Of a DNA stretch of 24,910 nucleotides, positions 1 through 8,144 are shown piece after piece. The DNA is from JALVIU01 sp964462295 (lineage in GTDB: Bacteria; Atribacterota; JALVIU01), in the NCBI GenBank assembly GCA_964462295.1, contig CAYWXH010000023.1:1-24910 (forward strand), written 5' to 3'. Position 1 is the stretch's first letter. Each line of letters opens with the position of its first letter. A model generated the notes under the pieces. That model was not told the origin of the DNA. It was given only the letters and a program-made list of their open reading frames with translations, and did not search any database. The position numbers and the translations under genes are program-made.

Positions 1-10
1 GGGTGTGGTT

Positions 11-141
11 TGTCATTGCGAGGAAGGGCGCATTTTGCCCTGACGCGGCAATCTCTGGTAGCCAGAGGCAAGTATGTACGGGAATGAGGGAACCCGAAAA
101 GAGAGATTGCCACGCACCACTTCGTGGTGCTCGCAATGACA
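11..141. repeat. Paired inverted hairpin repeat (REP/BIME-like), left copy
   Basis: The ends are perfect 12-bp inverted repeats, TGTCATTGCGAG at 11-22 and CTCGCAATGACA at 130-141. Each half also folds by itself: AGGGC at 25-29 pairs with GCCCT at 37-41, and GCACCAC at 114-120 pairs with GTGGTGC at 124-130, each enclosed by ATTGC/GCAAT. A linker of about 45 bases separates the halves. The same ends recur at 24141-24250 and 24412-24510. It contains no gene. The two-hairpin plan resembles BIMEs built of REP units; that relationship is an inference. Confidence 0.85.
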
Positions 142-200
142 AAAGGTAGAGGATAGCCTTCGTAATGACAAAAAAATGAGAAAAGGCTCACAATAACGGG
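142..200. repeat. Decayed remnants of the same repeat family
   Basis: Two degraded repeat ends are visible: TTCGTAATGACA near 160-171 and GCTCACAATAACG near 187-199. Both differ from CTCGCAATGAC by one to three substitutions. A similar degenerate end, CCTCATTGTGAGC, occurs near 24112-24124, beside the right-hand cluster. They look like old copies losing their structure. No gene is seen here. Confidence 0.45.
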
Positions 201-219
201 ATATGAAAATAGCAAAATA

Positions 220-228
220 TGGTATAAT
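220..228 (+). promoter_or_regulatory. Extended -10 promoter for the GH114-like lipoprotein gene
   Basis: TATAAT at 223-228 is preceded by TGG at 220-222, giving the extended -10 pattern TGnTATAAT. No good -35 hexamer lies 17 bases upstream, which is usual for extended -10 promoters. The predicted start near 235 leaves a leader of about 29 bases carrying a GAGGTGA Shine-Dalgarno at 253-259. Confidence 0.6.
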
Positions 229-263
229 CTATAATAAGCAATCTAAACAAAAGAGGTGAATCA

Positions 264-1202
264 ATGAGATTTAAAATTACAACCATAGCAATCTTCATAA
301 TCTTACTCTTTATAGGAGGATGTATAGACATAGGAGATGTAGGGGTAGTTCCTATAGATACGATAACTCCCTCGACTACTCCAACGATGAATGTACCTAA
401 AGTAGAAAGATTCTTGTATCAGCTTCAAAACTTAGATATAAATCAAGTAAAAAACACAAATTTTGACTTGGTTATAATGGATTACTCTAAAGATGGAAGT
501 GATGAGAAAAAATATACAAAAAAAGAAATCGAAACATTGAAAACAGCACCCCATAAAAAGATTGTTATTGCCTATCTAAGTATAGGAGAAGCAGAAGATT
601 ATAGATATTATTTTAAAGAATCGTGGCATGATGATCCACCATCCTTTTTAGATGAAGAAAATCCCTTCTGGCCCGGAAATTATAGGGTTAAATATTGGGA
701 GAAGGCATGGCAAGATATCATATATGGAAAAAGCGATAGTTACTTAGATAAAATAATAGCCCAAGGATTTGACGGGGTATATTTAGATAAAGTAGATACA
801 TACGAAGACTATGAAGATCAAAGGGAAACTGCAAGGGCTGATATGATAAACTTTGTAGTTAATCTGGCAAAATATGCAAGAAAAAAGAAAAAAGATTTCT
901 ATATTATACCTCAAAATGCAGAAGAACTCTTAGATGATAAGACTTACAAAAAAACTGTGAGTGGGATAGGTGTAGAAAGCCTATTTTTTAATGAACGAGG
1001 TAAACCAAATCCTAAATCTTATATAGAAGATAGAGAGAAATACTTGGACATGATAGCAAAAACTAAATGGGTATTTGTTACAGAATATGTACAAAAAGAG
1101 GATCTAATAAAAGAAGTATATAAAAAGGCAAAAGAAAAAGGATATATACCTTATTGCACTGTAGTAGATCTTGACCAAATGATTATAAATAATGTAAAAT
1201 AA
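264..1202 (+). CDS. Secreted lipoprotein with GH114/TM1410-like domain
   Basis: 312 aa. The N-terminus is a lipoprotein signal: positively charged start, hydrophobic stretch 8-17, and lipobox IGGC with Cys20 as the lipidation site. A Ser/Thr/Pro-rich linker (about 30-45) precedes an alpha/beta-barrel-like domain. Motifs typical of the GH114/TM1410 family are visible: DYSKDG at 73-78, YLSIGEAEDYRYY at 104-116 and GFDGVYLDKVDTY at 168-180; the acidic residues in the last are the likely catalytic or binding positions. Characterised family members are endo-alpha-1,4-polygalactosaminidases that cut amino-sugar exopolysaccharide, but the substrate here is not shown. The gene stands alone with its own promoter and converges on the propionate operon. 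The start is fixed by GAGGTGA five bases upstream. Family is fairly sure; activity is inferred. Confidence 0.8.
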   Translation: MRFKITTIAIFIILLFIGGCIDIGDVGVVPIDTITPSTTPTMNVPKVERFLYQLQNLDINQVKNTNFDLVIMDYSKDGSDEKKYTKKEIETLKTAPHKKIVIAYLSIGEAEDYRYYFKESWHDDPPSFLDEENPFWPGNYRVKYWEKAWQDIIYGKSDSYLDKIIAQGFDGVYLDKVDTYEDYEDQRETARADMINFVVNLAKYARKKKKDFYIIPQNAEELLDDKTYKKTVSGIGVESLFFNERGKPNPKSYIEDREKYLDMIAKTKWVFVTEYVQKEDLIKEVYKKAKEKGYIPYCTVVDLDQMIINNVK

Positions 1203-1228
1203 AAAGGCGACTCAAAGATCGCCTTTTT
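1201..1228. terminator. Bidirectional intrinsic terminator between convergent genes
   Basis: AAAAAGGCGA at 1201-1210 pairs perfectly with TCGCCTTTTT at 1219-1228 around an 8-base loop. Because the stem begins with A5 and ends with T5, both strands give a GC-containing hairpin followed by a U-tract. It lies between the end of the lipoprotein gene and the end of mmdB, so it can stop transcripts from both sides. Confidence 0.85.
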
Positions 1229-1231
1229 ATT

Positions 1232-2341
1232 TTACATTAAAAGTGTAAGCATTACCCCTGCAGCCACGGCAGTACCTATAACACCTGCAACATTAGGTCC
1301 CATAGCATGCATAAGCAAAAAGTTCCCTGGATCTTCCTTTTGCCCTACAACTTGGGAGACACGAGCTGCCATAGGGACAGCAGATACCCCTGCCGATCCA
1401 ATCAAAGGGTTTATCTTTTGCTTTAAGAATAAATTTAAAAACTTTGCAAATAAAACACCACCTGCGGTACTTGATATAAACGCAATTAATCCTAGTATTA
1501 TAATTTTTATAGTACTCCATGTAAGAAAATGTTCTGCATCCATTGTAGCACCTACTGTAACGCCTAAAAATATAGTTACAATATTTATAAGCTCATTCTG
1601 TGCAGTATTAGAAAGCCTAGTAACTACAAGACTCTCCCTTAAAAGATTACCAAACATCAGCATCCCTATTAAAGGAACAGATGCAGGTAAAATTAATCCT
1701 ACGATAATTGTAACTATAATAGGAAATAAAATTCTTTCTTCTCTTGATACAGGTCTTAATTGAGACATACGAATCTTTCTCTCTTCAGGTGTTGTAAGAA
1801 GTTTCATTACAGGTGGTTGAATAAGGGGTACCAAAGACATGTAAGAATATGCAGCAACAGCTATTGCACCTAATATTTGTGGTGCAAGTTTCACTGCAAG
1901 ATATATAGATGTAGGACCATCTGCACCACCTATTATACCTATAGACGCTGCCTCTTTAATGGTAAATCCAGATAAAACTGCCCCAATTAGTGCAACAAAT
2001 ACTCCAAGCTGAGCAGCTGCCCCCAATATAAAGGTTATTGGATTTGCAATAAGGGGACCAAAATCTGTCATTGCGCCTACGCCCATAAAAATTAAAACAG
2101 GGTATATTTCATGTTGGGTACCAAAAAATATAAATCTTAAAAATCCTCCTACATCCATAATACCAGAAAGTGGAAGATTTACAAGCAAAGCGCCAAAACC
2201 TATAGGTAGTAATAATAAAGGTTCATATTTTTTTACAATGGCAAAATATAAAAGTAAAAGTGCTACTCCTATCATTATAAGATTTCCTATGGTAAGTGCA
2301 GGAAATCCAGACTGAAAATATATGTCCACAATACGTTCCAT
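1232..2341 (-). CDS. mmdB: Na+-translocating methylmalonyl-CoA decarboxylase, beta subunit
   Basis: 369 aa integral membrane protein with about nine or more hydrophobic segments, homologous to OadB/MmdB/GcdB. These subunits decarboxylate carboxybiotin and couple this to Na+ export. The family motif GIIGGADGPTS is at 135-145; its Asp141 corresponds to the essential Na+/H+-binding aspartate. The C-terminal conserved segments SAVPMAARVSQ and GPNVAGVIG are also present. The AGGAGG Shine-Dalgarno just upstream of 2341 supports the start. It is the last gene of the operon, 26 bases after mmdC and directly before a terminator. OadB of oxaloacetate decarboxylase is nearly identical in type; assignment to methylmalonyl-CoA rests on the neighbouring mcm, epimerase and mmdA genes. 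Confidence 0.92.
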   Translation of the reverse strand: MERIVDIYFQSGFPALTIGNLIMIGVALLLLYFAIVKKYEPLLLLPIGFGALLVNLPLSGIMDVGGFLRFIFFGTQHEIYPVLIFMGVGAMTDFGPLIANPITFILGAAAQLGVFVALIGAVLSGFTIKEAASIGIIGGADGPTSIYLAVKLAPQILGAIAVAAYSYMSLVPLIQPPVMKLLTTPEERKIRMSQLRPVSREERILFPIIVTIIVGLILPASVPLIGMLMFGNLLRESLVVTRLSNTAQNELINIVTIFLGVTVGATMDAEHFLTWSTIKIIILGLIAFISSTAGGVLFAKFLNLFLKQKINPLIGSAGVSAVPMAARVSQVVGQKEDPGNFLLMHAMGPNVAGVIGTAVAAGVMLTLLM

Positions 2342-2367
2342 TTAGTCCTCCTTACGGATAAAATACT

Positions 2368-2784
2368 TTACCCGAGTATTACCAATATGTCATTAGTTTC
2401 TACCATTTGTCCCGGATTTACATAAACAGCCTTAACAGTTCCTGCAACAGGTGCCATTATTTCATTTTCCATCTTCATTGCCTCAAGTATCAAAAGCACA
2501 TCTCCTTCATTAACTGCATCACCCTCTTTTACCCGTACCTCTATAATCTTTCCAGGCATTGGAGCCTTTACTTCTTCACCTTCTCCAGAAACCTTAGGGG
2601 TTGGCTTTGGTTTAGGTGGTTCACTCTTTTTAGGTGCAGGTTTTGGTGCGGGTGCTTTTTTTGGTTTTGGTGTTTCCTTTTTTACTGTTTGAGTAGTGGT
2701 AGTAGATGGTACAGATACCTCTCCTATCTCTTCTACTTCAACTTCATAAACCTTATCATTTACCTTTACTCTAAATTTTTTCAT
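2368..2784 (-). CDS. mmdC: Biotin carrier subunit of methylmalonyl-CoA decarboxylase
   Basis: 138 aa. Residues 1-25 form a short strand-rich start, 26-66 a flexible Pro/Lys/Ala-rich linker (repeated KPxPK-type units), and 70-138 a biotinyl domain. The biotin attachment site EAMKMEN places the modified lysine at Lys104. The protein carries CO2 from the MmdA active site to MmdB in the membrane. Its AAGGAGG ribosome site lies inside the end of the upstream mmdD gene, and the two genes are six bases apart, so translation is probably coupled. The long Pro/Lys linker is normal for swinging-arm carriers of this class (gamma subunit of MmdABCD). Confidence 0.93.
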   Translation of the reverse strand: MKKFRVKVNDKVYEVEVEEIGEVSVPSTTTTQTVKKETPKPKKAPAPKPAPKKSEPPKPKPTPKVSGEGEEVKAPMPGKIIEVRVKEGDAVNEGDVLLILEAMKMENEIMAPVAGTVKAVYVNPGQMVETNDILVILG

Positions 2785-2790
2785 AAGCCT

Positions 2791-3135
2791 TTATCTCCTC
2801 CTTAATAATTTATAACTACGTTTCCAGAAATAGCTATCTGGGGATATCTCTCTTATAAATCTTACCCTAAAAGAAGACCCTGATGAAGCCAAAGAGGCAT
2901 AAACTGCTGCCATAACTGCAGCAATTTCCTCACTGTCTTCTCCTTTTTCCTCAGGAAGAAACGACTCTTCTGGGGATGTTATTACCTTTGGGATCTGGTC
3001 TTTCTTTTCTTCCTTCTTTCTGGCAAATATAAACTTAAAGGCAAACATAATAAGAGAAAGAAGTATAAGAATAGCAAAAACGGTTGTAAATGCAATAAGA
3101 CTTAAATAAACGGCTCCAAGTACACCTTTAAACAT
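2791..3135 (-). CDS. mmdD: Small membrane subunit (delta/OadG-like) of methylmalonyl-CoA decarboxylase
   Basis: 114 aa with one strong transmembrane helix (about 8-38), then a charged linker (39-68), the segment EEIAAVMAAVYASL (69-82) and a basic tail. This architecture matches the OadG/MmdD family, which ties the carboxyltransferase and biotin carrier to the membrane beta subunit. The EEIAAVMAAVYA segment is the typical conserved part. It sits between mmdA (10-base gap) and mmdC (6-base gap), the usual position in mmd clusters. AGGAGG supports the start at 3135. The family diverges greatly in sequence, so the call rests on architecture and context together. Confidence 0.85.
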   Translation of the reverse strand: MFKGVLGAVYLSLIAFTTVFAILILLSLIMFAFKFIFARKKEEKKDQIPKVITSPEESFLPEEKGEDSEEIAAVMAAVYASLASSGSSFRVRFIREISPDSYFWKRSYKLLRRR

Positions 3136-3145
3136 TTAAGGCCTC

Positions 3146-4705
3146 CTATAATGGTATGTTTCCATGTTTTTTAAATGGCCTATCTTCTTTTTTGGTTATT
3201 GCCATCTGGAGTGCAGAAGCCAGATAAGGCCTTGTATCTCTTGGATCAATAACCTGATCCACATATCCCCTCTTTGCAGCCTCATAAGGTGTAGAAAATT
3301 TCTCTCTATATTCTCTAATCTTTTCTTGCCTTACCTCTTCAGGATTTTCTGCTGCTGAAATTTCCTTCCTAAATATAATATTTGCAGCGCCTTCTGGTCC
3401 CATAACAGCAATCTCTGCAGTAGGCCATGCAAGGACAAGGTCTGCTCCTAAATGTCTGCTACTCATCGCAATATAGGCACCACCATAGGCCTTTCTCAAA
3501 ATAACAGAAAGAAGGGGTACTGTTGCCTCAGAATAAGCATATAAAAGTTTTGCCCCATGCCTTATGATTCCACCATATTCTTGTGCCGTACCAGGTAAAA
3601 ATCCGGGAACATCTACAAATGTAACTATAGGGATATTGAATGCATCACAAAATCTTATAAATCTTGCTGCCTTATCAGATGCATTGATATCTAAAGCCCC
3701 TGCAAATACTTTAGGCTGATTTGCGATTATCCCTACAGAATAACCCCCTAACCTTGCAAAACCTATAACAATATTTGGTGCAAAGTATTTATGTATCTCG
3801 AAAAATTCTCCATTATCAAATACACCCTTTATTACATCCCTTACATCATACGGTTTATTAGGATTGAGAGGGACTACATTCTTGAGAGATTCTTCCTTTC
3901 TATCAATAGGGTCGCCTGTATCTAAAACAGGGGGTTCCTCGGCATTATTAGAAGGAATATATGAAAGTAGCTCTCTTACCAAATTAAACCCTTCTTCTTC
4001 TGAATTTGCAGCAAAATGGGCCACTCCACTTTTTTGGTTATGGGTCATAGCCCCACCTAATTCTTCAAATGTTACCTCTTCTCCTGTTACGGCCTTTATT
4101 ACTTGTGGACCTGTAATAAACATATTTCCCACATTTCTAATCATTATCGTAAAATCCATAATACCCGGGGAATATACAGCACCACCTGCACATGGGCCTG
4201 CAATAATTGCAATTTGAGGAATTACGCCAGATGCAATAGTATTCCTATAGAATATATCTCCATATCCCTTGAGAGAGTCTATACCCTCTTGAATTCTTGC
4301 ACCACCTGAATCATTTATACCGATAACAGGTGCGCCCATTTTAAGGGCCATGTCCTGAATTTTGGAGATCTTTTGGGCATGCATTTCGCCCAGAGAACCT
4401 CCAAGCACCGTAAAGTCCTGGGCATAAACAAAAACTAACCTATTGTTTATAGTACCATAACCTGTTACCACACCATCGGCAGGGGCCACCTTTTTATCCA
4501 TACCAAAATATGTGGAACGATGCTCCACAAAAGTATCAATCTCTACAAAGCTATCTGGGTCAAGTAAGAGGGCAAGGCGTTCCCTTGCAGTAAGCTTCCC
4601 TTTTTGGTGTTGTTTTTCGATAGCCTTATCTCCCCCACCTTTTCTTACTTTTTCTCGTTTTTCCTCAAGCTCTTTCAGCAAATCATCAATGGTTCTTTCG
4701 CTCAT
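3146..4705 (-). CDS. mmdA: Methylmalonyl-CoA decarboxylase alpha subunit (carboxyltransferase)
   Basis: 519 aa, full length for the MmdA/PccB family. It has two crotonase-like halves. The N-half carries the acyl-CoA site with SGGARIQEG (133-141) and GPCAGGAVYSP (170-180). The C-half carries the biotin site with DVPGFLPGTAQEYGGIIRHG and KAYGGAYIAMSS. It transfers the carboxyl group of (S)-methylmalonyl-CoA to biotin on MmdC, leaving propionyl-CoA. The same fold serves propionyl-CoA carboxylase, but no biotin carboxylase gene is present here, whereas the Na+-pump subunits mmdD, mmdC and mmdB follow. That favours the decarboxylase. The gene lies 11 bases after the epimerase and has an AGGAGGA ribosome site. 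Confidence 0.93.
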   Translation of the reverse strand: MSERTIDDLLKELEEKREKVRKGGGDKAIEKQHQKGKLTARERLALLLDPDSFVEIDTFVEHRSTYFGMDKKVAPADGVVTGYGTINNRLVFVYAQDFTVLGGSLGEMHAQKISKIQDMALKMGAPVIGINDSGGARIQEGIDSLKGYGDIFYRNTIASGVIPQIAIIAGPCAGGAVYSPGIMDFTIMIRNVGNMFITGPQVIKAVTGEEVTFEELGGAMTHNQKSGVAHFAANSEEEGFNLVRELLSYIPSNNAEEPPVLDTGDPIDRKEESLKNVVPLNPNKPYDVRDVIKGVFDNGEFFEIHKYFAPNIVIGFARLGGYSVGIIANQPKVFAGALDINASDKAARFIRFCDAFNIPIVTFVDVPGFLPGTAQEYGGIIRHGAKLLYAYSEATVPLLSVILRKAYGGAYIAMSSRHLGADLVLAWPTAEIAVMGPEGAANIIFRKEISAAENPEEVRQEKIREYREKFSTPYEAAKRGYVDQVIDPRDTRPYLASALQMAITKKEDRPFKKHGNIPL

Positions 4706-4716
4706 ATCATTCCTCC

Positions 4717-5130
4717 TTATTCGCTTTGAGCCTCACAAAGCTCTATAAGTACACCTTTTGTTGACTTTGGATGCAAAAAAGCAATTTTCTTTCCCCCTGC
4801 TCCGATCCTTGGTGTTTCATCTATTAATCTAATACCTGCCTCTTTTAAAGTTTTTAGTACTTCTTCTATGTTTTTTACTCCAAGGGCTATATGATGAATA
4901 CCTTCACCTTTTTTCTCGATAAATTTATATATAGGACTATCTTCGCTTGTTGGTTCTAAAAGTTCTATATTAGGAGATTTTCCCTCTGCATTAAGAATGG
5001 CCACTTTTACCTTTTGGTCTTCCACCTCTTCATAACCCTCCAAAGAAAAACCAAGAAGGTCTTTATAAAGTTTCACCCCTTCGTCAAGGTTCGATATAGC
5101 AATACCCAAGTGATCTACCTCTTTTAACAT
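4717..5130 (-). CDS. mce: Methylmalonyl-CoA epimerase
   Basis: 137 aa VOC/glyoxalase-fold protein that interconverts (R)- and (S)-methylmalonyl-CoA, linking the mutase to the decarboxylase. Two beta-alpha-beta-beta-beta modules are seen. Probable metal ligands are His7 in DHLGIAI, the first or second His of GIHHIALGV, and the Glu of LIELCE near the C-terminus. I chose ATG at 5130 because GAGGAGG lies just upstream; an in-frame GTG at 5148 would overlap that ribosome site and add six residues outside the family N-terminus. The ribosome site overlaps the end of meaB. Length and motifs are normal for the family. Confidence 0.92.
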   Translation of the reverse strand: MLKEVDHLGIAISNLDEGVKLYKDLLGFSLEGYEEVEDQKVKVAILNAEGKSPNIELLEPTSEDSPIYKFIEKKGEGIHHIALGVKNIEEVLKTLKEAGIRLIDETPRIGAGGKKIAFLHPKSTKGVLIELCEAQSE

Positions 5131-5140
5131 GAATCCCTCC

Positions 5141-6076
5141 TCAATCACAGATAATTTTTATTCCTCTTTCAACTCCTGTAAACGGATCTATAACTCCTTG
5201 TTCTATCTTTTCAATAAGTCCTGGGGCATTTTTTAACTTATCTTTTATATTGTGGTCTAACAAAAGATAGAAAAGAGAGAGATTTCTTTCTTTTCTCTTC
5301 TTCTCAAATAAATGCCTCTCCTCCATAAAAATTTTATGTTTATACAAGGCATCTATAAGTTCAGAAATACCTTCTTTATGTAAAGCACTTATCTTAAGAA
5401 CTATTGGATTAAATCCATAAGAATTTTTTGTATCCCCAAGTTCTCTTATAAATTGTCTATATAATTTATCTGAACCTTCTCTGTCTGCCTTATTTATTAC
5501 TATAATATCTGCCTCTTCTAAATTTCCTGCCTTTATAAGCTGTATATCATCTCCTGATTCAGGAGTTACAACTAATATACCTGTATCTGATAGTTTAAAT
5601 ATTTCTATATCCTCTTGCCCGATGCCTACTGTCTCTACTATTATTATATCAAATCCGAAGGCATCTAATAACCTTATAGCCAAAGGGGTATATAGGGAAA
5701 GCCCTCCCTTTCCACCACGAGAGCCCATGCTTCTTATAAATACCCCTTCATCAAGGGTATGGGTTTGCATTCTAATCCTATCACCCAAAAAAGCCCCGCC
5801 TGTCCTGTGGCTTGTAGGGTCTACTGCAATAACTCCTACAGTTTTTCCATTTTTTCTAAATGTTTCAATGAGTACATTTATAAGAGAACTCTTTCCAGCA
5901 CCAGGTGCACCTGTTACTCCTATTATATAAGATTTTTGAGTTGCGTCAAGTAATAAATAGAATTTTTTTTGAATTTTATAAAAATTATTCTCTATTAGGG
6001 TAATAAGTCGTGAAAGCGCTCTCCTGTCCTTTTTTTTGAAATCTTCAAATAATATCTCAAGATCTTCCATTATCAA
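5141..6076 (-). CDS. meaB: Methylmalonyl-CoA mutase chaperone GTPase (MeaB/ArgK)
   Basis: About 311 aa P-loop GTPase of the SIMIBI class that gates B12 cofactor delivery to, and protection of, methylmalonyl-CoA mutase. Visible motifs are Walker A GAPGAGKS (56-63), the switch region AVDPTSHRTGGAFLGDR, ETVGIGQ, and the base-specificity motif NKAD. Two starts are possible: TTG at 6076, with AGAGGA five bases upstream, or ATG at 6070, with the same site 11 bases upstream; both give a normal protein. It overlaps the end of the B12-binding subunit by up to 20 bases, so the two are translationally coupled. Location between the mutase and epimerase genes fits its role. Confidence 0.92.
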   Translation of the reverse strand: MIMEDLEILFEDFKKKDRRALSRLITLIENNFYKIQKKFYLLLDATQKSYIIGVTGAPGAGKSSLINVLIETFRKNGKTVGVIAVDPTSHRTGGAFLGDRIRMQTHTLDEGVFIRSMGSRGGKGGLSLYTPLAIRLLDAFGFDIIIVETVGIGQEDIEIFKLSDTGILVVTPESGDDIQLIKAGNLEEADIIVINKADREGSDKLYRQFIRELGDTKNSYGFNPIVLKISALHKEGISELIDALYKHKIFMEERHLFEKKRKERNLSLFYLLLDHNIKDKLKNAPGLIEKIEQGVIDPFTGVERGIKIICD

Positions 6077-6461
6077 AATATTCCTCTAAATATTTTATCA
6101 CTTCTTGAGTAGAAGTTCCAGGGGTAAATATCTTTTTCACGCCAAAACTCTCAAGAATAGGAATATCATCCTCTGGAATCACTCCTCCACCAAATACCAG
6201 TATATCTTCTGCATTTTTTTCTTTCAAGAGTTCCATAACCCTTTTAAATAAAGGTATGTGTGCACCTGATAAGACACTAAGACCTATAACATCTACATCC
6301 TCTTGGATGGCAGTTTCTACAATCTGTTCAGGTGTTTGGTGAAGGCCTGTATATATGACTTCCATACCTGCATCTCTTAATGCCCTTGCAATAACCTTTG
6401 CCCCCCTATCATGCCCATCTAAACCAGGTTTTGCAATAAGTACTCTCAATCTCTTTTTCAA
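6057..6461 (-). CDS. Methylmalonyl-CoA mutase, B12-binding small subunit
   Basis: 134 aa cobalamin-binding domain encoded separately from the catalytic chain, as in many archaea and anaerobic bacteria. The DxHxxG motif is at 15-20 (DGHDRG), with His17 the lower axial ligand to cobalt, followed by GLSVLSGAH and FGGGVIP, which line the nucleotide tail. It pairs with the upstream large subunit to form the active mutase. The start codon is TTG: an AGGAGGG ribosome site seven bases upstream, overlapping the stop codon of the large-subunit gene, fixes it, and there is no ATG alternative. Gap to the large subunit is 12 bases. Confidence 0.93.
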   Translation of the reverse strand: MKKRLRVLIAKPGLDGHDRGAKVIARALRDAGMEVIYTGLHQTPEQIVETAIQEDVDVIGLSVLSGAHIPLFKRVMELLKEKNAEDILVFGGGVIPEDDIPILESFGVKKIFTPGTSTQEVIKYLEEYFDNGRS

Positions 6462-6473
6462 TTTGGGTCCCTC

Positions 6474-8144
6474 CTAGATAAATATCTTCTCTTCATATAC
6501 TCCAAATACTTCCCTTAATACATCACTTATCTCACCAAGGGTAGCATAGACTTTTACTGCATCAAATATATATGGAACAAGATTTTCATCTGTTTTTGCC
6601 TTTTCCTTTAATAAAGATAGGGCATTTTTCACAGCATTGTTGTCTCTTCTTTCTTTCAATGCCTTAAGTCTTTCTATTTGAATTTTCTCTATTTCAGGGT
6701 CTACTTTTAAAATTTTCGGTTTTATTTCCTCCTCTATCTTAAACTCATTTACGCCTACGATAATCCTCTCCTTACTCTCAACTTCTTTTTGGAATTGATA
6801 AGCACTATCTTGTATCTCCTTTTGAACATATCCTTCTTCTATTGCCTTAATCATACCACCAATATTATCTATTTTCTCTATATATTCCCATGCCTCTTTT
6901 TCTATACGATTCGTCATAGACTCTATATAGTAAGAGCCTGCAAGTGGATCTACGGTATCTGGAACACCACTCTCATATGCTATAATCTGTTGAGTTCTAA
7001 GCGCAATCCTTACGGAATCTTCTGTAGGCAGAGAAAGTGCCTCATCTCTGGAATTTGTATGAAGAGATTGTGTACCTCCTAATACTGCAGCCAATGCTTG
7101 GATTGTTACCCGTACGATATTATTGTCGGGTTGTTGAGCTGTAAGCATAGAACCTGCTGTTTGTGTATGGAAACGAAGCATCATAGATTTTGGATTCTTT
7201 GCCCCAAACCTTTCTTTCATAATCTTTGCCCACATCCGACGGGCAGCCCTAAATTTGGCTACTTCCTCTAATAAATTGTTGTGTGCATTGAAGAAAAACG
7301 AAAGTCGTGGAGCAAATTCATCCACATCTAACCCTTTACTAATCGCAGCCTCTACATAAGTAATACCATCTGCAAGGGTAAATGCAATCTCTTGGGGGGC
7401 AGTAGAACCCGCTTCTCTTATATGGTATCCACTTATAGATATAGTATTCCATTTGGGTATATTTTTTGCACAAAATTCAAATATATCAGTTATAAGTCTC
7501 ATGGAAGGACGAGGTGGATAAATGTATGTACCACGAGCAATATACTCTTTAAGGATATCATTTTGAATAGTCCCTCTCAATTTATCAAAAGGAATTCCCT
7601 GTTTCTCTGCAATAGCCATATACATACTAAGGAGTATGGCAGCTGTAGAGTTTATAGTCATAGAAGTACTTACTTTATCCAAGGGAATCCCAGAGAAAAG
7701 TACTTCCATATCCTCAAGTGAATCTATTGCAACCCCTACCTTTCCGACCTCTCCACTTACTAATGGATTATCAGAATCGTAACCCATCTGTGTAGGTAGA
7801 TCAAAGGCAATACTAAGACCTGTCTGGCCTTGAGAAAGAAGATATTTGTATCTTTCGTTTGACTCCTTTGCAGTACCAAAACCTGCATACTGTCTCATGG
7901 TCCAGAACCTGCCCCTGTACATAGTAGGCTGGACACCACGGGTATAGGGATATTCCCCTGGAAAACCCAAATCTCTAAGGTAATCCATATCTTCTATATC
8001 TACTGGGGTATATAATCTCTCTATAGGTATTCCAGAATAACTCTTAAACTCTTCTTTTCTCTCCGGAAATCTATCTGTTACCTTCTTTACAGTTGTAGTC
8101 TCCCACCTTTGTTTCTCTTTCTTTATTTTCTCAAAATCACCCAT
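6474..8144 (-). CDS. Methylmalonyl-CoA mutase, catalytic large subunit
   Basis: 556 aa TIM-barrel subunit that rearranges succinyl-CoA and (R)-methylmalonyl-CoA by an adenosylcobalamin radical mechanism. It lacks the fused C-terminal B12 domain, which is supplied by the next gene. Two residues that distinguish methylmalonyl-CoA from isobutyryl-CoA mutase are retained: the Tyr of PTMY (about 76) and the Arg of PSMR (about 216), equivalent to Tyr89 and Arg207 in the Propionibacterium enzyme. The catalytic His of SGYHIREAGS is at about 241. ATG at 8144 is preferred because AGGAGG sits nine bases upstream; an in-frame GTG at 8162 lies before that site. It overlaps the previous gene by eight bases. 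Confidence 0.93.
   Translation of the reverse strand: MGDFEKIKKEKQRWETTTVKKVTDRFPERKEEFKSYSGIPIERLYTPVDIEDMDYLRDLGFPGEYPYTRGVQPTMYRGRFWTMRQYAGFGTAKESNERYKYLLSQGQTGLSIAFDLPTQMGYDSDNPLVSGEVGKVGVAIDSLEDMEVLFSGIPLDKVSTSMTINSTAAILLSMYMAIAEKQGIPFDKLRGTIQNDILKEYIARGTYIYPPRPSMRLITDIFEFCAKNIPKWNTISISGYHIREAGSTAPQEIAFTLADGITYVEAAISKGLDVDEFAPRLSFFFNAHNNLLEEVAKFRAARRMWAKIMKERFGAKNPKSMMLRFHTQTAGSMLTAQQPDNNIVRVTIQALAAVLGGTQSLHTNSRDEALSLPTEDSVRIALRTQQIIAYESGVPDTVDPLAGSYYIESMTNRIEKEAWEYIEKIDNIGGMIKAIEEGYVQKEIQDSAYQFQKEVESKERIIVGVNEFKIEEEIKPKILKVDPEIEKIQIERLKALKERRDNNAVKNALSLLKEKAKTDENLVPYIFDAVKVYATLGEISDVLREVFGVYEEKIFI

Noticed and set aside
11..141. Insertion sequence or MITE with target-site duplication
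   Set aside because: No transposase is present and I see no clear direct duplication flanking the ends; each half is an autonomous hairpin, so a REP/BIME-like description fits better.
1293..1520. Frame inside mmdB, and similar long frames opposite mmdA, secA and the nucleotidase gene
   Set aside because: They are shadows within clearly recognised proteins, with Cys/Tyr/Ser-rich unlikely compositions and no ribosome sites.
3146..4705. Propionyl-CoA carboxylase beta subunit
   Set aside because: Sequence alone would allow it, but there is no biotin carboxylase gene nearby and the Na+-pump subunits follow directly, so the decarboxylase is the better call.
6474..8144. Isobutyryl-CoA mutase or a related acyl-CoA mutase
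   Set aside because: The Tyr of PTMY and the Arg of PSMR that bind the methylmalonyl carboxylate are both present.
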